A stretch of DNA of 64,000 nucleotides. It comes from Haloplanus vescus. GTDB lineage: Archaea; Halobacteriota; Halobacteria; Halobacteriales; Haloferacaceae. The translations under genes and the position numbers were made by a program. Position 1 is the first letter of the stretch. Every line of letters begins with the position of its first letter. The stretch is from positions 1,032,398 through 1,096,397 of the forward strand of contig NZ_FNQT01000001.1 in assembly GCF_900107665.1 (NCBI RefSeq), in the 5' to 3' direction. This document shows positions 51,770 to 60,644 of this stretch, piece after piece. The notes below the pieces were generated by a model, which worked only from the letters and a program-made list of their open reading frames with translations, ran no database searches and was not told the origin of the DNA.

Positions 51770-54252
51770 TGTCTCTGGCCGAGAAGATTGAAACGGCGAC
51801 AGAACGCCTCAACACGACCATCGTGGACCGCCCCCGTGCGGTCGTCGTCGTCTTTTTGCTGCTCACAGGTCTCTTCGTCGGCGGACTGGGCTCCGTCCAG
51901 ATGAGTGCGGGAGGGCTCGACGCGTTCACAGACGACTTACCCGAACAGAAGGCCCTAGACCAAGTCGACCAGAACTTCGAGGAGCCGTTTCGAACGGACA
52001 CCGAGACCACGACACAACTCATTCGGACGAACAGCAACGTCCTGACCAAAGAGGCACTCGTCCGTGACGCTCGCCTTCTCGAACGCGTCGCCGAACGCGA
52101 CGACCTTCGGATGGAATCGGCGAGTGGGCCGGCTCCGAGTGTCGCACAGCAACTCGACCCGTCGGCGACCACGCCGGCAGAGTACCGGCGAACGCTCGAA
52201 GGCGCGAGTCCGTCCGAAATCAGACAGGCGGTTCGAGCGCTTGAAAGCGACTCCCGGTTTACCGGCGTCGTGTCGAACGACTTCAATCCGACGAGCGTCT
52301 CGGCGTCCACATCGATTACCACGGTTTCGCACGACTTCCCCGAGAGCTTCGGTGACGACGACCTGACTGCCGTCCAGACGGACCTTCAAACGATTGCCGA
52401 CGACACGCCGGGCGACGTTCGTGCGTTCGGGTCTGGAACGACCGAAACGGAGATATCGCAGTCCGTGCAGGACTCGCTCCTCATCGTGATGCCCGTCGTA
52501 GTCCTGTTGTTGCTCTTCTTCTTGGTGGTGGCGTATCGCGACCCCATCGACGTGCTGTTGGGACTGGTCGCGCTCGTGATGACGATTATCTGGACGTTCG
52601 GATTCCTCGGGTATTCGGGGATTCCGTTCAGCCAGCAGATGATTTCGGTGCCGGTGTTGCTGCTCGCCGTCGGCGTCGACTTCGGCATCCACATCATCAA
52701 CCGCTATCGAGAGGAGACGGAACGCGGGTTCGAAGCGGTCGAAGCGATGCGAGAAGCGAACGCCCAGCTCCTGATTGCGTTCGTCATCGTCACCGTGACG
52801 GCCGTGTTCGGCTTCGGTGCGAACGTCATCTCCGACCTGACGCCGATTCGGAACTTGGGCATCGCGTCGGCGGTCGGTATTATGTTCACGTTCCTCATCT
52901 TCGGGATATTTCTACCCGCCGCCAAGTTGGTGACCGACGAGATACGCGTCCGTCTCGGCGTTCCAGACTTCAACTCGTCGCCGATAGCGTCCGAGGACTC
53001 GGTGCTCGGCCGCGTGTTGGCGTTTCCGGCACGCGTGAGCCGATACGCGCCGACGGTAATCGTCCTAGGATTGCTCCTCTCGGGGGCCGTCATGGGTGCG
53101 TATGGCGCTGGCGTCGGCACCTCGTTCGAAAACGAGGACTTCCTGCCACCCGAAGAGCTCCCGGCCTACGTCACGGGATTACCCGAGCCGTTCAATCCAG
53201 GGGAGTATACGATTACGTCGACTATCAACTTGCTCGACGACAAATTCGGGAGCAGCCAGAGTAGTACGGTGAAGATATACGCCCGAGGAAACTTCGAGCA
53301 GGACCACGCGCTCGAAGCCCTCGCAGCCCCGAACGACGACCCCCCAGAATCACTCGCAGTCGGACCCGGTGGGCAAGCAGAGGCACAGAGCATCGTGACC
53401 GTCATCGAATCGCACGCGAATCGAAACGAGGACTTCGCGGCCTTAGTCGCTCGAAACGACCGGAACGACAACGGGATTCCCGACCAGAATCTCGAGCGAA
53501 TTTACGACGAGCTGTTCGCGTCCGCGGCGGGTGACCGGGCCAAACAGTACCTGACGGAGGATTACCGGTCCGCCCAAATCGAATATCAGACCGACGCCGA
53601 TGCCTCACAGACGGAAGTGACGACTGGCGGAACCGAATTAGCAGACAGGCTCCAGTTCGAAGCGACGTCCACGGGGAGCGTCGTCGTCCGTGCAGCGGTG
53701 ATGGACCGTATCTTCCAGTCGGCGATTCAGGGACTCGCCCTCGCAGTCGGACTGACTGCGGCATTCCTCGTGCTCATCTACGGCGTCTTGGAACGGAAGC
53801 CACTGCTCGGCGTCGTCAACGTCTTCCCGATACTGATTGCCATCGCCTTCTTGCTCGGGACGATGCGATATATGGACATCACGCTGAATGCGCTGACGGC
53901 GACCATCCTCTCTATCTCCGTCGGGGTCGGTATCGCGTATTCGGTGCACACGACCCACCGGTTTATCGACGAGTACGATTCGGCGACGGGCGCACACGAA
54001 GCGATGATGGTGACACTGACCGGAACCGGTGGCGCCCTATTCGGGAGTATGCTGACGACCGCTCTGGGGACGGGTGCGCTCGCACTAGCCATCACCCCGA
54101 TTCTCGGCAACTTCGGCGTGCTGATTGCGCTCAGTGTCACCTACTCGTTCTTGGCCGCGGTCGTCGCACTCCCGCCCGCGGTGTTGCTCTGGGAACGATT
54201 CCACCAGTGGGACGTCGATGTACTGGCGCGGTTCCGTCCAGTGAGTCAATAG
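51769..54252 (+). CDS. RND superfamily (MMPL/HAE3-type) transporter
   Basis: An 827-residue transporter with the RND two-fold architecture: helix 1, a large external domain (about 45-225), six-helix bundle, second external domain (about 445-630), and the last five to six helices. The conserved helix-4-like motifs are GVDFGIHIINRYREE in the first half and GVGIAYSVHTTHRFIDE in the second. Such pumps export lipids or hydrophobic compounds with proton motive force. It is coupled to the COG1361 gene by a one-base overlap. The cargo is unknown. Confidence 0.9.
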   Translation: MSLAEKIETATERLNTTIVDRPRAVVVVFLLLTGLFVGGLGSVQMSAGGLDAFTDDLPEQKALDQVDQNFEEPFRTDTETTTQLIRTNSNVLTKEALVRDARLLERVAERDDLRMESASGPAPSVAQQLDPSATTPAEYRRTLEGASPSEIRQAVRALESDSRFTGVVSNDFNPTSVSASTSITTVSHDFPESFGDDDLTAVQTDLQTIADDTPGDVRAFGSGTTETEISQSVQDSLLIVMPVVVLLLLFFLVVAYRDPIDVLLGLVALVMTIIWTFGFLGYSGIPFSQQMISVPVLLLAVGVDFGIHIINRYREETERGFEAVEAMREANAQLLIAFVIVTVTAVFGFGANVISDLTPIRNLGIASAVGIMFTFLIFGIFLPAAKLVTDEIRVRLGVPDFNSSPIASEDSVLGRVLAFPARVSRYAPTVIVLGLLLSGAVMGAYGAGVGTSFENEDFLPPEELPAYVTGLPEPFNPGEYTITSTINLLDDKFGSSQSSTVKIYARGNFEQDHALEALAAPNDDPPESLAVGPGGQAEAQSIVTVIESHANRNEDFAALVARNDRNDNGIPDQNLERIYDELFASAAGDRAKQYLTEDYRSAQIEYQTDADASQTEVTTGGTELADRLQFEATSTGSVVVRAAVMDRIFQSAIQGLALAVGLTAAFLVLIYGVLERKPLLGVVNVFPILIAIAFLLGTMRYMDITLNALTATILSISVGVGIAYSVHTTHRFIDEYDSATGAHEAMMVTLTGTGGALFGSMLTTALGTGALALAITPILGNFGVLIALSVTYSFLAAVVALPPAVLLWERFHQWDVDVLARFRPVSQ

Positions 54253-54403
54253 ACACCGTCGGAACCGAGCGTCTTCGACCGCAACTACTGGACACAGTTC
54301 GCTGTTTTTGGCGAGTGGTATGGATTGCATATAGCGACATGTGATTTACTCCACCGTCGGCGGGGAGCCGAACTTCCTTTGTCGCGCACGCGAAAGGCCC
54401 CGT

Positions 54404-54874
54404 ATGGCCGACGACATCGACGACGTTGACCGTGCCATCCTACACGCCCTGCAGGAAGACGCGCGGAACATGTCCTCGGGCGACATCGCCGAGCGAACAG
54501 GCACCTCGGACAGCACGGTCCGCAAGCGCATCCAACGCCTCGAATCGGACGGCGTCATCAAGGGGTACAGCGCCGCCATCGACTACCAGCAGTCGGGCTA
54601 CCCGCTCCGGATGCTCCTGTTCTGCACCGCCTCGATATCCGAACGGGGCGACATGATTCCGAATATCCTCGACATCGACGGCGTCGTCTCCGTTCAGGAG
54701 CTGGTCACGGGCGAACAGAACTTGCTGGTCACCGTCGTCGGCGAGGAAGACAGCGACATCACGTCCGTCGCACAGGCGCTGCTCGACATGGGCCTGACCG
54801 TCGCCGACGAGGTACTCGTCCGAAGCCACGAGACGAAACCGTTCGGCGAGTTCGCGTCAGAGTCGGACGAGTAG
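54404..54874 (+). CDS. Lrp/AsnC family transcriptional regulator
   Basis: A 156-residue regulator. The N-terminal winged helix is DVDRAILHALQEDARNMSSGDIAERTGTSDSTVRKRIQRLESDGVI in character (about 7-52), with TSDSTVRKRIQRLE as recognition helix. The C-terminal RAM/ACT-like domain (about 65-140) has VSVQELVTGEQNLLVTVVGED. It lies immediately upstream of dabB-dabA in the same orientation, 165 bp away. Control of inorganic carbon uptake is plausible from context but unproven. Confidence 0.92.
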   Translation: MADDIDDVDRAILHALQEDARNMSSGDIAERTGTSDSTVRKRIQRLESDGVIKGYSAAIDYQQSGYPLRMLLFCTASISERGDMIPNILDIDGVVSVQELVTGEQNLLVTVVGEEDSDITSVAQALLDMGLTVADEVLVRSHETKPFGEFASESDE

Positions 54875-54957
54875 CGTTCGGCGTGAAACCGAACACCATG
54901 AGAAACTATAACGTTCTATAATCGGTGTTTTGAGGAACAATCTGGTAAAATAGAAGG

Positions 54958-54967
54958 CCTTAATAGG
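54958..54967 (+). promoter_or_regulatory. Possible TATA element before dabB
   Basis: CCTTAATAGG lies about 75 bp before the dabB ATG in an AT-rich 165-bp gap. Just upstream, CTATAA occurs twice, 11 bp apart (about 54905-54921), a possible regulator site. The assignment is tentative. Confidence 0.35.
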
Positions 54968-55039
54968 CAGTCTGTTCGTTAATTGGGTAGAGACGACGCG
55001 TCGGGGAGTACCCACCCCAGCGGGTCGACGAACCGAACG

Positions 55040-56518
55040 ATGACAGGAACGGACCACTCACCGACGGTCGGACAGTTGCCGAGTACGGAGGCGTCGTCGC
55101 CGCTCGCACCCACGACCCTCACGCGACTCGTGTGGGGGCTGTGGGTCGCGAGTCTGGGACTGCTCGTCGTCCGACCCGGTGGCGGCTGGACGTTCCCGGG
55201 CGTCGCCGTCGACGGTCTGACCGTCCTGATGTGGGTCGTCGTGACGTTCTTCAGCGGTATCGTCCACAGTTACTCGCGGCGCTACATGGCGGGCAGCGCC
55301 CACCTCGGCCGCTTTTTCCACCGGCTGTTCGCGTTCACGGTGGTCGTGATGACGCTGGTGGCAGCCGACCACATTGCGCTCTTCGCCCTCGCGTGGTTGG
55401 GGATGGGCCTCGTGATGGCCGACCTCATCGGCATCGTCCGCGGCTGGCCGCAGGCACAGGCGGCGAAGACGCTCGCTCGCCGGTACTTCGTGGCGAGCGG
55501 CGCGATACTGGCCGGCGTCCTCGCCCTCTTGGCGTGGGCGACGGGCGCGACGACAGTCTCCGGCATCGGCGCGGAAGCGAGCACCCTCTCGACGCCAGTA
55601 TGGGCCGTCGCCGTCTGCGGCCTCCTCCTCGTCGCGATGGTACAGTCCTCGCTTCTCCCCTTCCACACCTGGCTGCTCTCCTCGATGACGGCGCCGACGC
55701 CCGCCTCGGCGCTGATGCACGCTGGCTTCGTCAACGCGGGCGGGATTCTGTTGCTTCGCTTCGCCCCCCTCGTCACGCTCGACGCGGCGTTCATGCAGCT
55801 GGTCGTAGTCGTCGGCGCGGTGAGCGCGCTCGGCGGCAAACTGCTGAAGACGGTCCAGACGGACATCAAGCGCCAACTCGGCTGCTCGACCGTGGGGCAG
55901 ATGGGCTTCATGATACTGCAGGCCGGCCTCGGCTTCTTCGGGGCGGCCATCACCCACCTCATCCTCCACGGCTTCTTCAAGGCCTATCAGTTCCTCTCGG
56001 TCGGCGACGCCGTCGAGCGGACACAGCCCACGAAGACAGGCGAGACGGCGTCTCTGGGCGTCTTCGGCACCGCCCTCACCGCCGCGACGGCGCTCGCCGG
56101 CGGCGCGGTGTTCGTCGCCCTCACCGGGAAGGGGACGCACTTCGGCAGCGGGCTGGTGCTGGTGGCGCTGGTCGTCCTGACGACGTTCCACGCGGCGCGG
56201 ACGGCCGTCGAAGCCAGTGCGGCGCCGGCGTCGGCCCGGTTCGTCGCCATGCCCCTCGCCATGCTCGTGGCCATCGCCGGCTACGGGCTGGCGTACCGCG
56301 CCGTCGACGCTGCGCTCGCGGGACTCCCCGTCGTGACGGCGCCCGCCGACCTCACCGCCGTCCACGGCCTCGTCCTCGCCGCGTTCCTCGGCGCGTACGT
56401 CGCCATCGAGGGCGGCGCCTACAAGCGCAGCGACTGGCTCTACGTGACGCTCCTGAACGCGACGCAACCGGCTCCCGAGACGCTGCTGACGAACACGGAG
56501 GATTACAATGAGTACTGA
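55040..56518 (+). CDS. dabB: DabB-like membrane subunit of an inorganic carbon pump
   Basis: A 492-residue polytopic protein of the NuoL/MrpA proton-antiporter family, with about 13-14 helices. It has VTFFSGIVHSYSRRYMAG, the conserved LLPFHTWLLSSMTAPTPASALMHAG segment, GKLLKTVQTDIKRQLGCSTVGQMGF, and a His-bearing LILHGFFKAYQFLSVG. These match DabB, the proton-conducting partner of DabA in the DAB dissolved-inorganic-carbon complex, rather than a complex I subunit, because dabA overlaps its end by 11 bp and no nuo genes are near. The start is the ATG at 55040. Confidence 0.9.
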   Translation: MTGTDHSPTVGQLPSTEASSPLAPTTLTRLVWGLWVASLGLLVVRPGGGWTFPGVAVDGLTVLMWVVVTFFSGIVHSYSRRYMAGSAHLGRFFHRLFAFTVVVMTLVAADHIALFALAWLGMGLVMADLIGIVRGWPQAQAAKTLARRYFVASGAILAGVLALLAWATGATTVSGIGAEASTLSTPVWAVAVCGLLLVAMVQSSLLPFHTWLLSSMTAPTPASALMHAGFVNAGGILLLRFAPLVTLDAAFMQLVVVVGAVSALGGKLLKTVQTDIKRQLGCSTVGQMGFMILQAGLGFFGAAITHLILHGFFKAYQFLSVGDAVERTQPTKTGETASLGVFGTALTAATALAGGAVFVALTGKGTHFGSGLVLVALVVLTTFHAARTAVEASAAPASARFVAMPLAMLVAIAGYGLAYRAVDAALAGLPVVTAPADLTAVHGLVLAAFLGAYVAIEGGAYKRSDWLYVTLLNATQPAPETLLTNTEDYNEY

Positions 56519-58841
56519 CGCCGCGATTCGCGACAGCATCGAGCAGGCGGCATCGACAGTCGGCCGCGTTTGGCCGCTCCACTCGTTCGTGGCCAGCAAC
56601 CCACTCGCCGACCTGGAAGACCAACCGTTCCACGAGGCCGTCGCCCGCGCCGAAACCGCACTCGGTGCCGACGGCTACCCCGACACCGAAGTGTTCCGCC
56701 GGGCGTGGGCGGACGGCCGTATCGACCCGGACACCCTCGAAGGGGAACTGAAAGCGCACAGCTACGACGCCGACCCCGAGGCGCTCCTCGACCGGATGGA
56801 GCGCGAGCGGTCGACGACTCCGTCGACGGCGGGGACCGACCGCGTCGACCAACTCGTGACGAAGTGGCTCTCGGCCTTCCTCGACCAAGGACACGCGAAG
56901 TGGTCGATGCCCCACCGCGAGGAGGGCTTCTACGCCGCGTTCCGCGCCGTCGCCCCCCACGACGGCGAGATTCCCGACGGCGAGACGGTGAGCGACTTGC
57001 CCGCGGAGCCAATCGAGGCGATTCGCCACCTCCTCGACGACCGCCCCGTCGGCGAGTGGCAGGACCTCTTCGAGGCGCACCTGACTTCCCTCCCCGGCTG
57101 GACCGGATTCGTCCGCCAACAGGCCGAGGAGGGCGACGCGTGGCAGTCGACGTATCCCATCACGCTCCCCGGCTACCTCGCCGTCAGGCTGACGCTTTCG
57201 GACCTGCTCGACGAACCGGCGCCCGAGGTGCCCGACGACCCAGCGGAGGACGTTCCCCTCGCTGCCTGTTGGCTCCGTGCGTGGGAGTCGACGTACCGCG
57301 AGACGCTGACCGACGCCGTCGCCGACGCGAGCGAGTCCCTCGACAGCGACGAGGCGCGCCCGGACGCGCAGCTCGTCTTCTGTATCGACACGCGCTCGGA
57401 GGTCATCCGCCGGCACGTCGAACAGGCGGGGGCGTACGAGACGTTCGGCTACGCGGGGTCGTTCGGCCTCCCCATCCGGTACGAGGGGTACGACTCCGAC
57501 GCCGTCGACGCGTGTCCGCCGGTCGTCGACGCCGCTCACCGCGTCGTCGAGCGCCCCACCGACGACGCGACGAAGGTGCGTCGCGACCGCGTGACGGCCG
57601 CGCTTGACGCCGGGAAGGAGACGCTGTCGACGCTCAAGTCCAACGTCGCGACGGTGTTCAGCTTCGTCGAGAGCGCGGGGCTGGGCTACGGGGCCGCGCT
57701 CGCGACGCGGACGCTCGCACCGACGCGCGCCGGCGCCCTCGACGACGACCCCGGCCCGGACGTCCACGAGTTCTGTTCGCCGGGCGTCGAACACGACCCC
57801 GACGGTGAGGGCTCGCTCCCGACGGGGATGACGTTCGAGGAACGCGTCGACTACGCCGCGGCGGCCTTCGAGACGATGGGCTGGGAGACGTTCGCCCGCC
57901 TCGTCGTCTTCACCGGCCACGCGAGTCAGACGGCGAACAACCCGTTCGAGGCGAGTCTGGACTGTGGCGCCTGCGCCGGCAACCCCGGCGGGCCGAACGC
58001 CCGCGCCCTCGCGACCATCTGTAACGACCCCGAGGTCACGGCGGCGCTCCGCGACCGCGGCGTCGAGATTCCCGAGGACACCCACTTCCTCGCGGCCGAA
58101 CACGACACGACGACCGACGCGGTGACGCTCTACGACGGCGACGTGCCCGAGAGCCACCGCGAGGACGTCGCGCAGTTGCGCGCGGACCTCGACACCGCAC
58201 AGACCGGCGCCGCCGCGGAACGCGACGGCCCGGACGGCGTCGGCGACGCCGAACGCCGCGCCAGCGACTGGGCGGAGACCCGCCCCGAGTGGGGACTGGC
58301 CGGCAACGCCGGCTTCGTCATCGGCCCGCGTGACCTGACCGCGGATCTGGACCTCGACGGCCGCTCGTTCCTCCACGACTACGACTGGAAGACCGACGAC
58401 GAGGGCGACGCGCTCGAAGCCGTCATGACCGGACCCATGGTCGTGACCCAGTGGATCAACCTGCAGTATTACTTCTCGACCGTCGACACCGCCGTCTTCG
58501 GTAGCGGGTCGAAGGTGACACACAACCCGGTCGGCAACTTGGGCGTCTACCAAGGGAACGGCGGCGACCTGATGAGCGGCCTGCCACAGCAGTCGGTGCT
58601 GGCCGGGGACGACGACCCGCACCACCAACCGCTCCGCCTCTCGACGGTGATTCACGCGCCCGTCGACCGCGTGACCGACGTGCTGGAGGCGCACGAGGAC
58701 CTGACGACCCTCCTCGACAACGAGTGGCTCTCGCTGACGGTCGTCGACCCGACGCGCGACCACCGCGCGTTCCACTACGAGCGCGGACTGGAGTGGACGG
58801 CCGCGGCTGAGACGACGGCGCCCACCGTCGCCGACGACTGA
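56508..58841 (+). CDS. dabA: DabA-like carbonic-anhydrase-type subunit (DUF2309)
   Basis: A 777-residue soluble-type protein of the DUF2309/UPF0753 family. The zinc ligands known for bacterial DabA are present with the right spacing: C292 and D294 in VFCIDTRSE, H471 in FTGHAS, and C486 in DCGACAG (15 residues between the last two, as in Halothiobacillus DabA). The N-terminal WPLHSFVASNPLADLEDQPF is typical. With DabB it would hydrate CO2 to bicarbonate, driven by an ion gradient. It overlaps dabB by 11 bp. The zinc site indicates a functional protein. Confidence 0.92.
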   Translation: MSTDAAIRDSIEQAASTVGRVWPLHSFVASNPLADLEDQPFHEAVARAETALGADGYPDTEVFRRAWADGRIDPDTLEGELKAHSYDADPEALLDRMERERSTTPSTAGTDRVDQLVTKWLSAFLDQGHAKWSMPHREEGFYAAFRAVAPHDGEIPDGETVSDLPAEPIEAIRHLLDDRPVGEWQDLFEAHLTSLPGWTGFVRQQAEEGDAWQSTYPITLPGYLAVRLTLSDLLDEPAPEVPDDPAEDVPLAACWLRAWESTYRETLTDAVADASESLDSDEARPDAQLVFCIDTRSEVIRRHVEQAGAYETFGYAGSFGLPIRYEGYDSDAVDACPPVVDAAHRVVERPTDDATKVRRDRVTAALDAGKETLSTLKSNVATVFSFVESAGLGYGAALATRTLAPTRAGALDDDPGPDVHEFCSPGVEHDPDGEGSLPTGMTFEERVDYAAAAFETMGWETFARLVVFTGHASQTANNPFEASLDCGACAGNPGGPNARALATICNDPEVTAALRDRGVEIPEDTHFLAAEHDTTTDAVTLYDGDVPESHREDVAQLRADLDTAQTGAAAERDGPDGVGDAERRASDWAETRPEWGLAGNAGFVIGPRDLTADLDLDGRSFLHDYDWKTDDEGDALEAVMTGPMVVTQWINLQYYFSTVDTAVFGSGSKVTHNPVGNLGVYQGNGGDLMSGLPQQSVLAGDDDPHHQPLRLSTVIHAPVDRVTDVLEAHEDLTTLLDNEWLSLTVVDPTRDHRAFHYERGLEWTAAAETTAPTVADD

Positions 58842-58926
58842 GTCGGCGCAGTTGCTTGAATCAGCACAGTCGCTGAGTCGGCGTAGTCGCTTGAGTCGAC
58901 CAGCTGCTTGAACTGGTGCCGCTGCT
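58839..58926 (+). repeat. Five 17-18 bp tandem units starting with TGA
   Basis: Starting at the dabA stop codon: units at 58839-58856, 58857-58873, 58874-58891, 58892-58908 and 58909-58926. Each begins TGA (TGAGTCGGCGCAGTTGCT, TGAATCAGCACAGTCGC, TGAGTCGGCGTAGTCGCT, then two more diverged). Their ends converge on GCT or GC. The array fills most of the gap to the convergent L15e gene. Confidence 0.65.
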
Positions 58927-58961
58927 ACACGAGCGGTGAAAAAACGGAGGAAGTCGGCGCG

Positions 58962-59552
58962 TTACTTGCCGCGGCGTCGGTCGCCGCCGATGCTGGGTCG
59001 GGTGTGTTCCGTCCCCTTGCCACGCTTCTGCTGTCCGCGACCCTTCTGACCGGCGCTGGTCTTGCCACGGAACGCACGGCCGCGGTGCGTGTCGTCGCAG
59101 ACCCAGTTCAGGTCGTCGTCGCTCTGAATCGCGGGGTGTTCGGGGTCGACGAGAATCACTTCGTGCCACTTCTGCGACCCGTCTTCACCCACCCAGTAGG
59201 AGTTGAGCACGCGCATGTTGGGGTACTTGCGCGAGGTGCGCTCCTCGGCGATGCGCTGGATGCTCTTCCGGCGACCGATGCGGTTGACGCCCTGTCGCTT
59301 CGAGCGTCGCCCGGCCTTGAATCGGCGCTTTCGGGCCCCGCCCTTGCGGACCGAGGTCCGCGCGACGACGATGCCCTGCTTGGCCTTGTAGCCGAGGTTG
59401 CGCGCCTTGTCGAGGCGGGTCGGGCGCTCGATGCGCTCGATGGCGCCCTGCTCGCGCCAGTCCTGTTTTCGTTGCCACTGCAGTTCGGCGAGTGCCCCGT
59501 CGTCGGGGTTCTGCCACGCGTCTCGGATGTGAGAGTAGAAGCTTCGTGCCAT
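58962..59552 (-). CDS. rpl15e: 50S ribosomal protein L15e
   Basis: A 196-residue basic ribosomal protein: [58 protein letters not shown], and the C-terminal [12 protein letters not shown]. All blocks are standard archaeal L15e; it is a large-subunit rRNA-binding protein. The start ATG at 59552 follows the family N-terminus. An in-frame upstream extension is not conserved. Confidence 0.97.
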   Translation of the reverse strand: MARSFYSHIRDAWQNPDDGALAELQWQRKQDWREQGAIERIERPTRLDKARNLGYKAKQGIVVARTSVRKGGARKRRFKAGRRSKRQGVNRIGRRKSIQRIAEERTSRKYPNMRVLNSYWVGEDGSQKWHEVILVDPEHPAIQSDDDLNWVCDDTHRGRAFRGKTSAGQKGRGQQKRGKGTEHTRPSIGGDRRRGK

Positions 59553-59677
59553 GGTGTTACCCACGGGCGCTTGCGATTCAACGCCGCCGCGAGGCGGGTC
59601 ACATATCGTCCCGACGAGTCGGGTGCCCGCTGGGGCCCGTGTACCAGCGAGTTACCGACTCTATCGCCCGACTCCGC

Positions 59678-60598
59678 TTAAGAACTTCGACTCGTCGCGA
59701 ACGCGCGCACCGTCTCGAACTCGCCGTCCGCGACGGCCCGTGCGACGCGGTCCGTGTCCACCTCGGGCACGACGGCCGGATACTTCCGCCGGAAGAAGCC
59801 CACGAGGTTCGACACGTCGCGTTCGAGGAGTTCGTCGGCGTTGGCGTGGTCGGTGGGGACCGACTGCGGCCAGTCGAAGATGGTGATACCCGAGGATGCG
59901 ACGGCGACGTTGTGTTCGCTGAGGTCAGCGTGGACCATTCCCGCGTCGTAGGCGCCCGCCACCTCGTCGAGAATCAGGTCCAGGACGCCGACCACCTGTT
60001 CGTCCTCGAGTTTCGCCCGCGCGAGTTCGACGCCCTCGAACTTCGTCATCAGGATGGCGTGGCGGTTGTGGTCGACCGGTCGCGGGACCGCCACGTCCGG
60101 ATAGAGCGTTTCGAGCGCGTCGTGCTCCCGTTCGGCCGCCTTGCGCGCCGTGTAGAGCCACGAGACGTGGTGGTTGTCGGCGGTGTAGTCTCGCTCCTTG
60201 TCCACCTCGCGGAAGTTGGTGTACCCCTCGCGGTGGAACTTCAGCGCCAGCGGGCGGTAGGACTGGGCCTCGTAGACGTCGCTCTCCTTGCCGACGCCGA
60301 GGGGGGCGCCGACGCCCTCAATGGACTCACGCTCTGCGAAGGTGTGGAGCGCGAGGGCGTCGTACCCCTCGAAGGTGAGCTGGTAGCCCTCGTACTGGAT
60401 GGTCCGGCGCTCGACCAAGTCGCGTTTCATACAGCGGTCGAGCCGATACTCGACCTCTTCGGCCGTCAGACCGGCGTTATCGGGCAGTTTCTCGCGGTTC
60501 ACCCACTCGCTGAACCGCATCCCCTGCTCGACGCCCGAGAGCAGATAGAAGTCCTCGGGTTCGAGTTCGGCCATCACGCCGGCGACGTTTTTGACCAT
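59678..60598 (-). CDS. rio2: RIO-type serine/threonine protein kinase Rio2
   Basis: A 306-residue Rio2. The N-terminal winged helix (about 1-90, with EWVNREKLPDNAGLTAEEVEYRLDR character) precedes the kinase. The P-loop is GVGKESDVYEA, ATP-binding K120 is in PLALKFHREG, catalytic D225 is in VHADLSEHN, and metal-binding D242 is in IFDWPQ. All active residues are intact. Rio2 acts in the last steps of small-subunit ribosome maturation. The promoter carries the bipartite element also found before ubaA. Confidence 0.95.
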   Translation of the reverse strand: MVKNVAGVMAELEPEDFYLLSGVEQGMRFSEWVNREKLPDNAGLTAEEVEYRLDRCMKRDLVERRTIQYEGYQLTFEGYDALALHTFAERESIEGVGAPLGVGKESDVYEAQSYRPLALKFHREGYTNFREVDKERDYTADNHHVSWLYTARKAAEREHDALETLYPDVAVPRPVDHNRHAILMTKFEGVELARAKLEDEQVVGVLDLILDEVAGAYDAGMVHADLSEHNVAVASSGITIFDWPQSVPTDHANADELLERDVSNLVGFFRRKYPAVVPEVDTDRVARAVADGEFETVRAFATSRSS

Positions 60599-60628
60599 AC
60601 GTCGTCTGGGCGCGCAAGGGACAAAAGC

Positions 60629-60643
60629 CCCCCGCGTCGGGGG
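60629..60643 (-). terminator. Hairpin CCCCCG-CGT-CGGGGG followed by TTTT (minus strand)
   Basis: A 6-bp GC stem with a 3-nt loop. On the minus strand it is followed by CTTTTGTCCC, like an intrinsic terminator for the flavoprotein gene transcribed from the right. It sits between the rio2 TATA-like box (60645-60650) and the predicted rio2 transcript start. Confidence 0.45.
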
Positions 60644-60644
60644 C

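Noticed and set aside
55040-56518. NADH dehydrogenase (complex I) subunit
   Set aside because: The fold is NuoL-like, but no other nuo genes are adjacent and dabA overlaps it. DabB is the better reading.
58839-58926. CRISPR-like array
   Set aside because: Units are 17-18 bp, contiguous, without spacers or conserved dyad ends, and no cas gene is present in the window.
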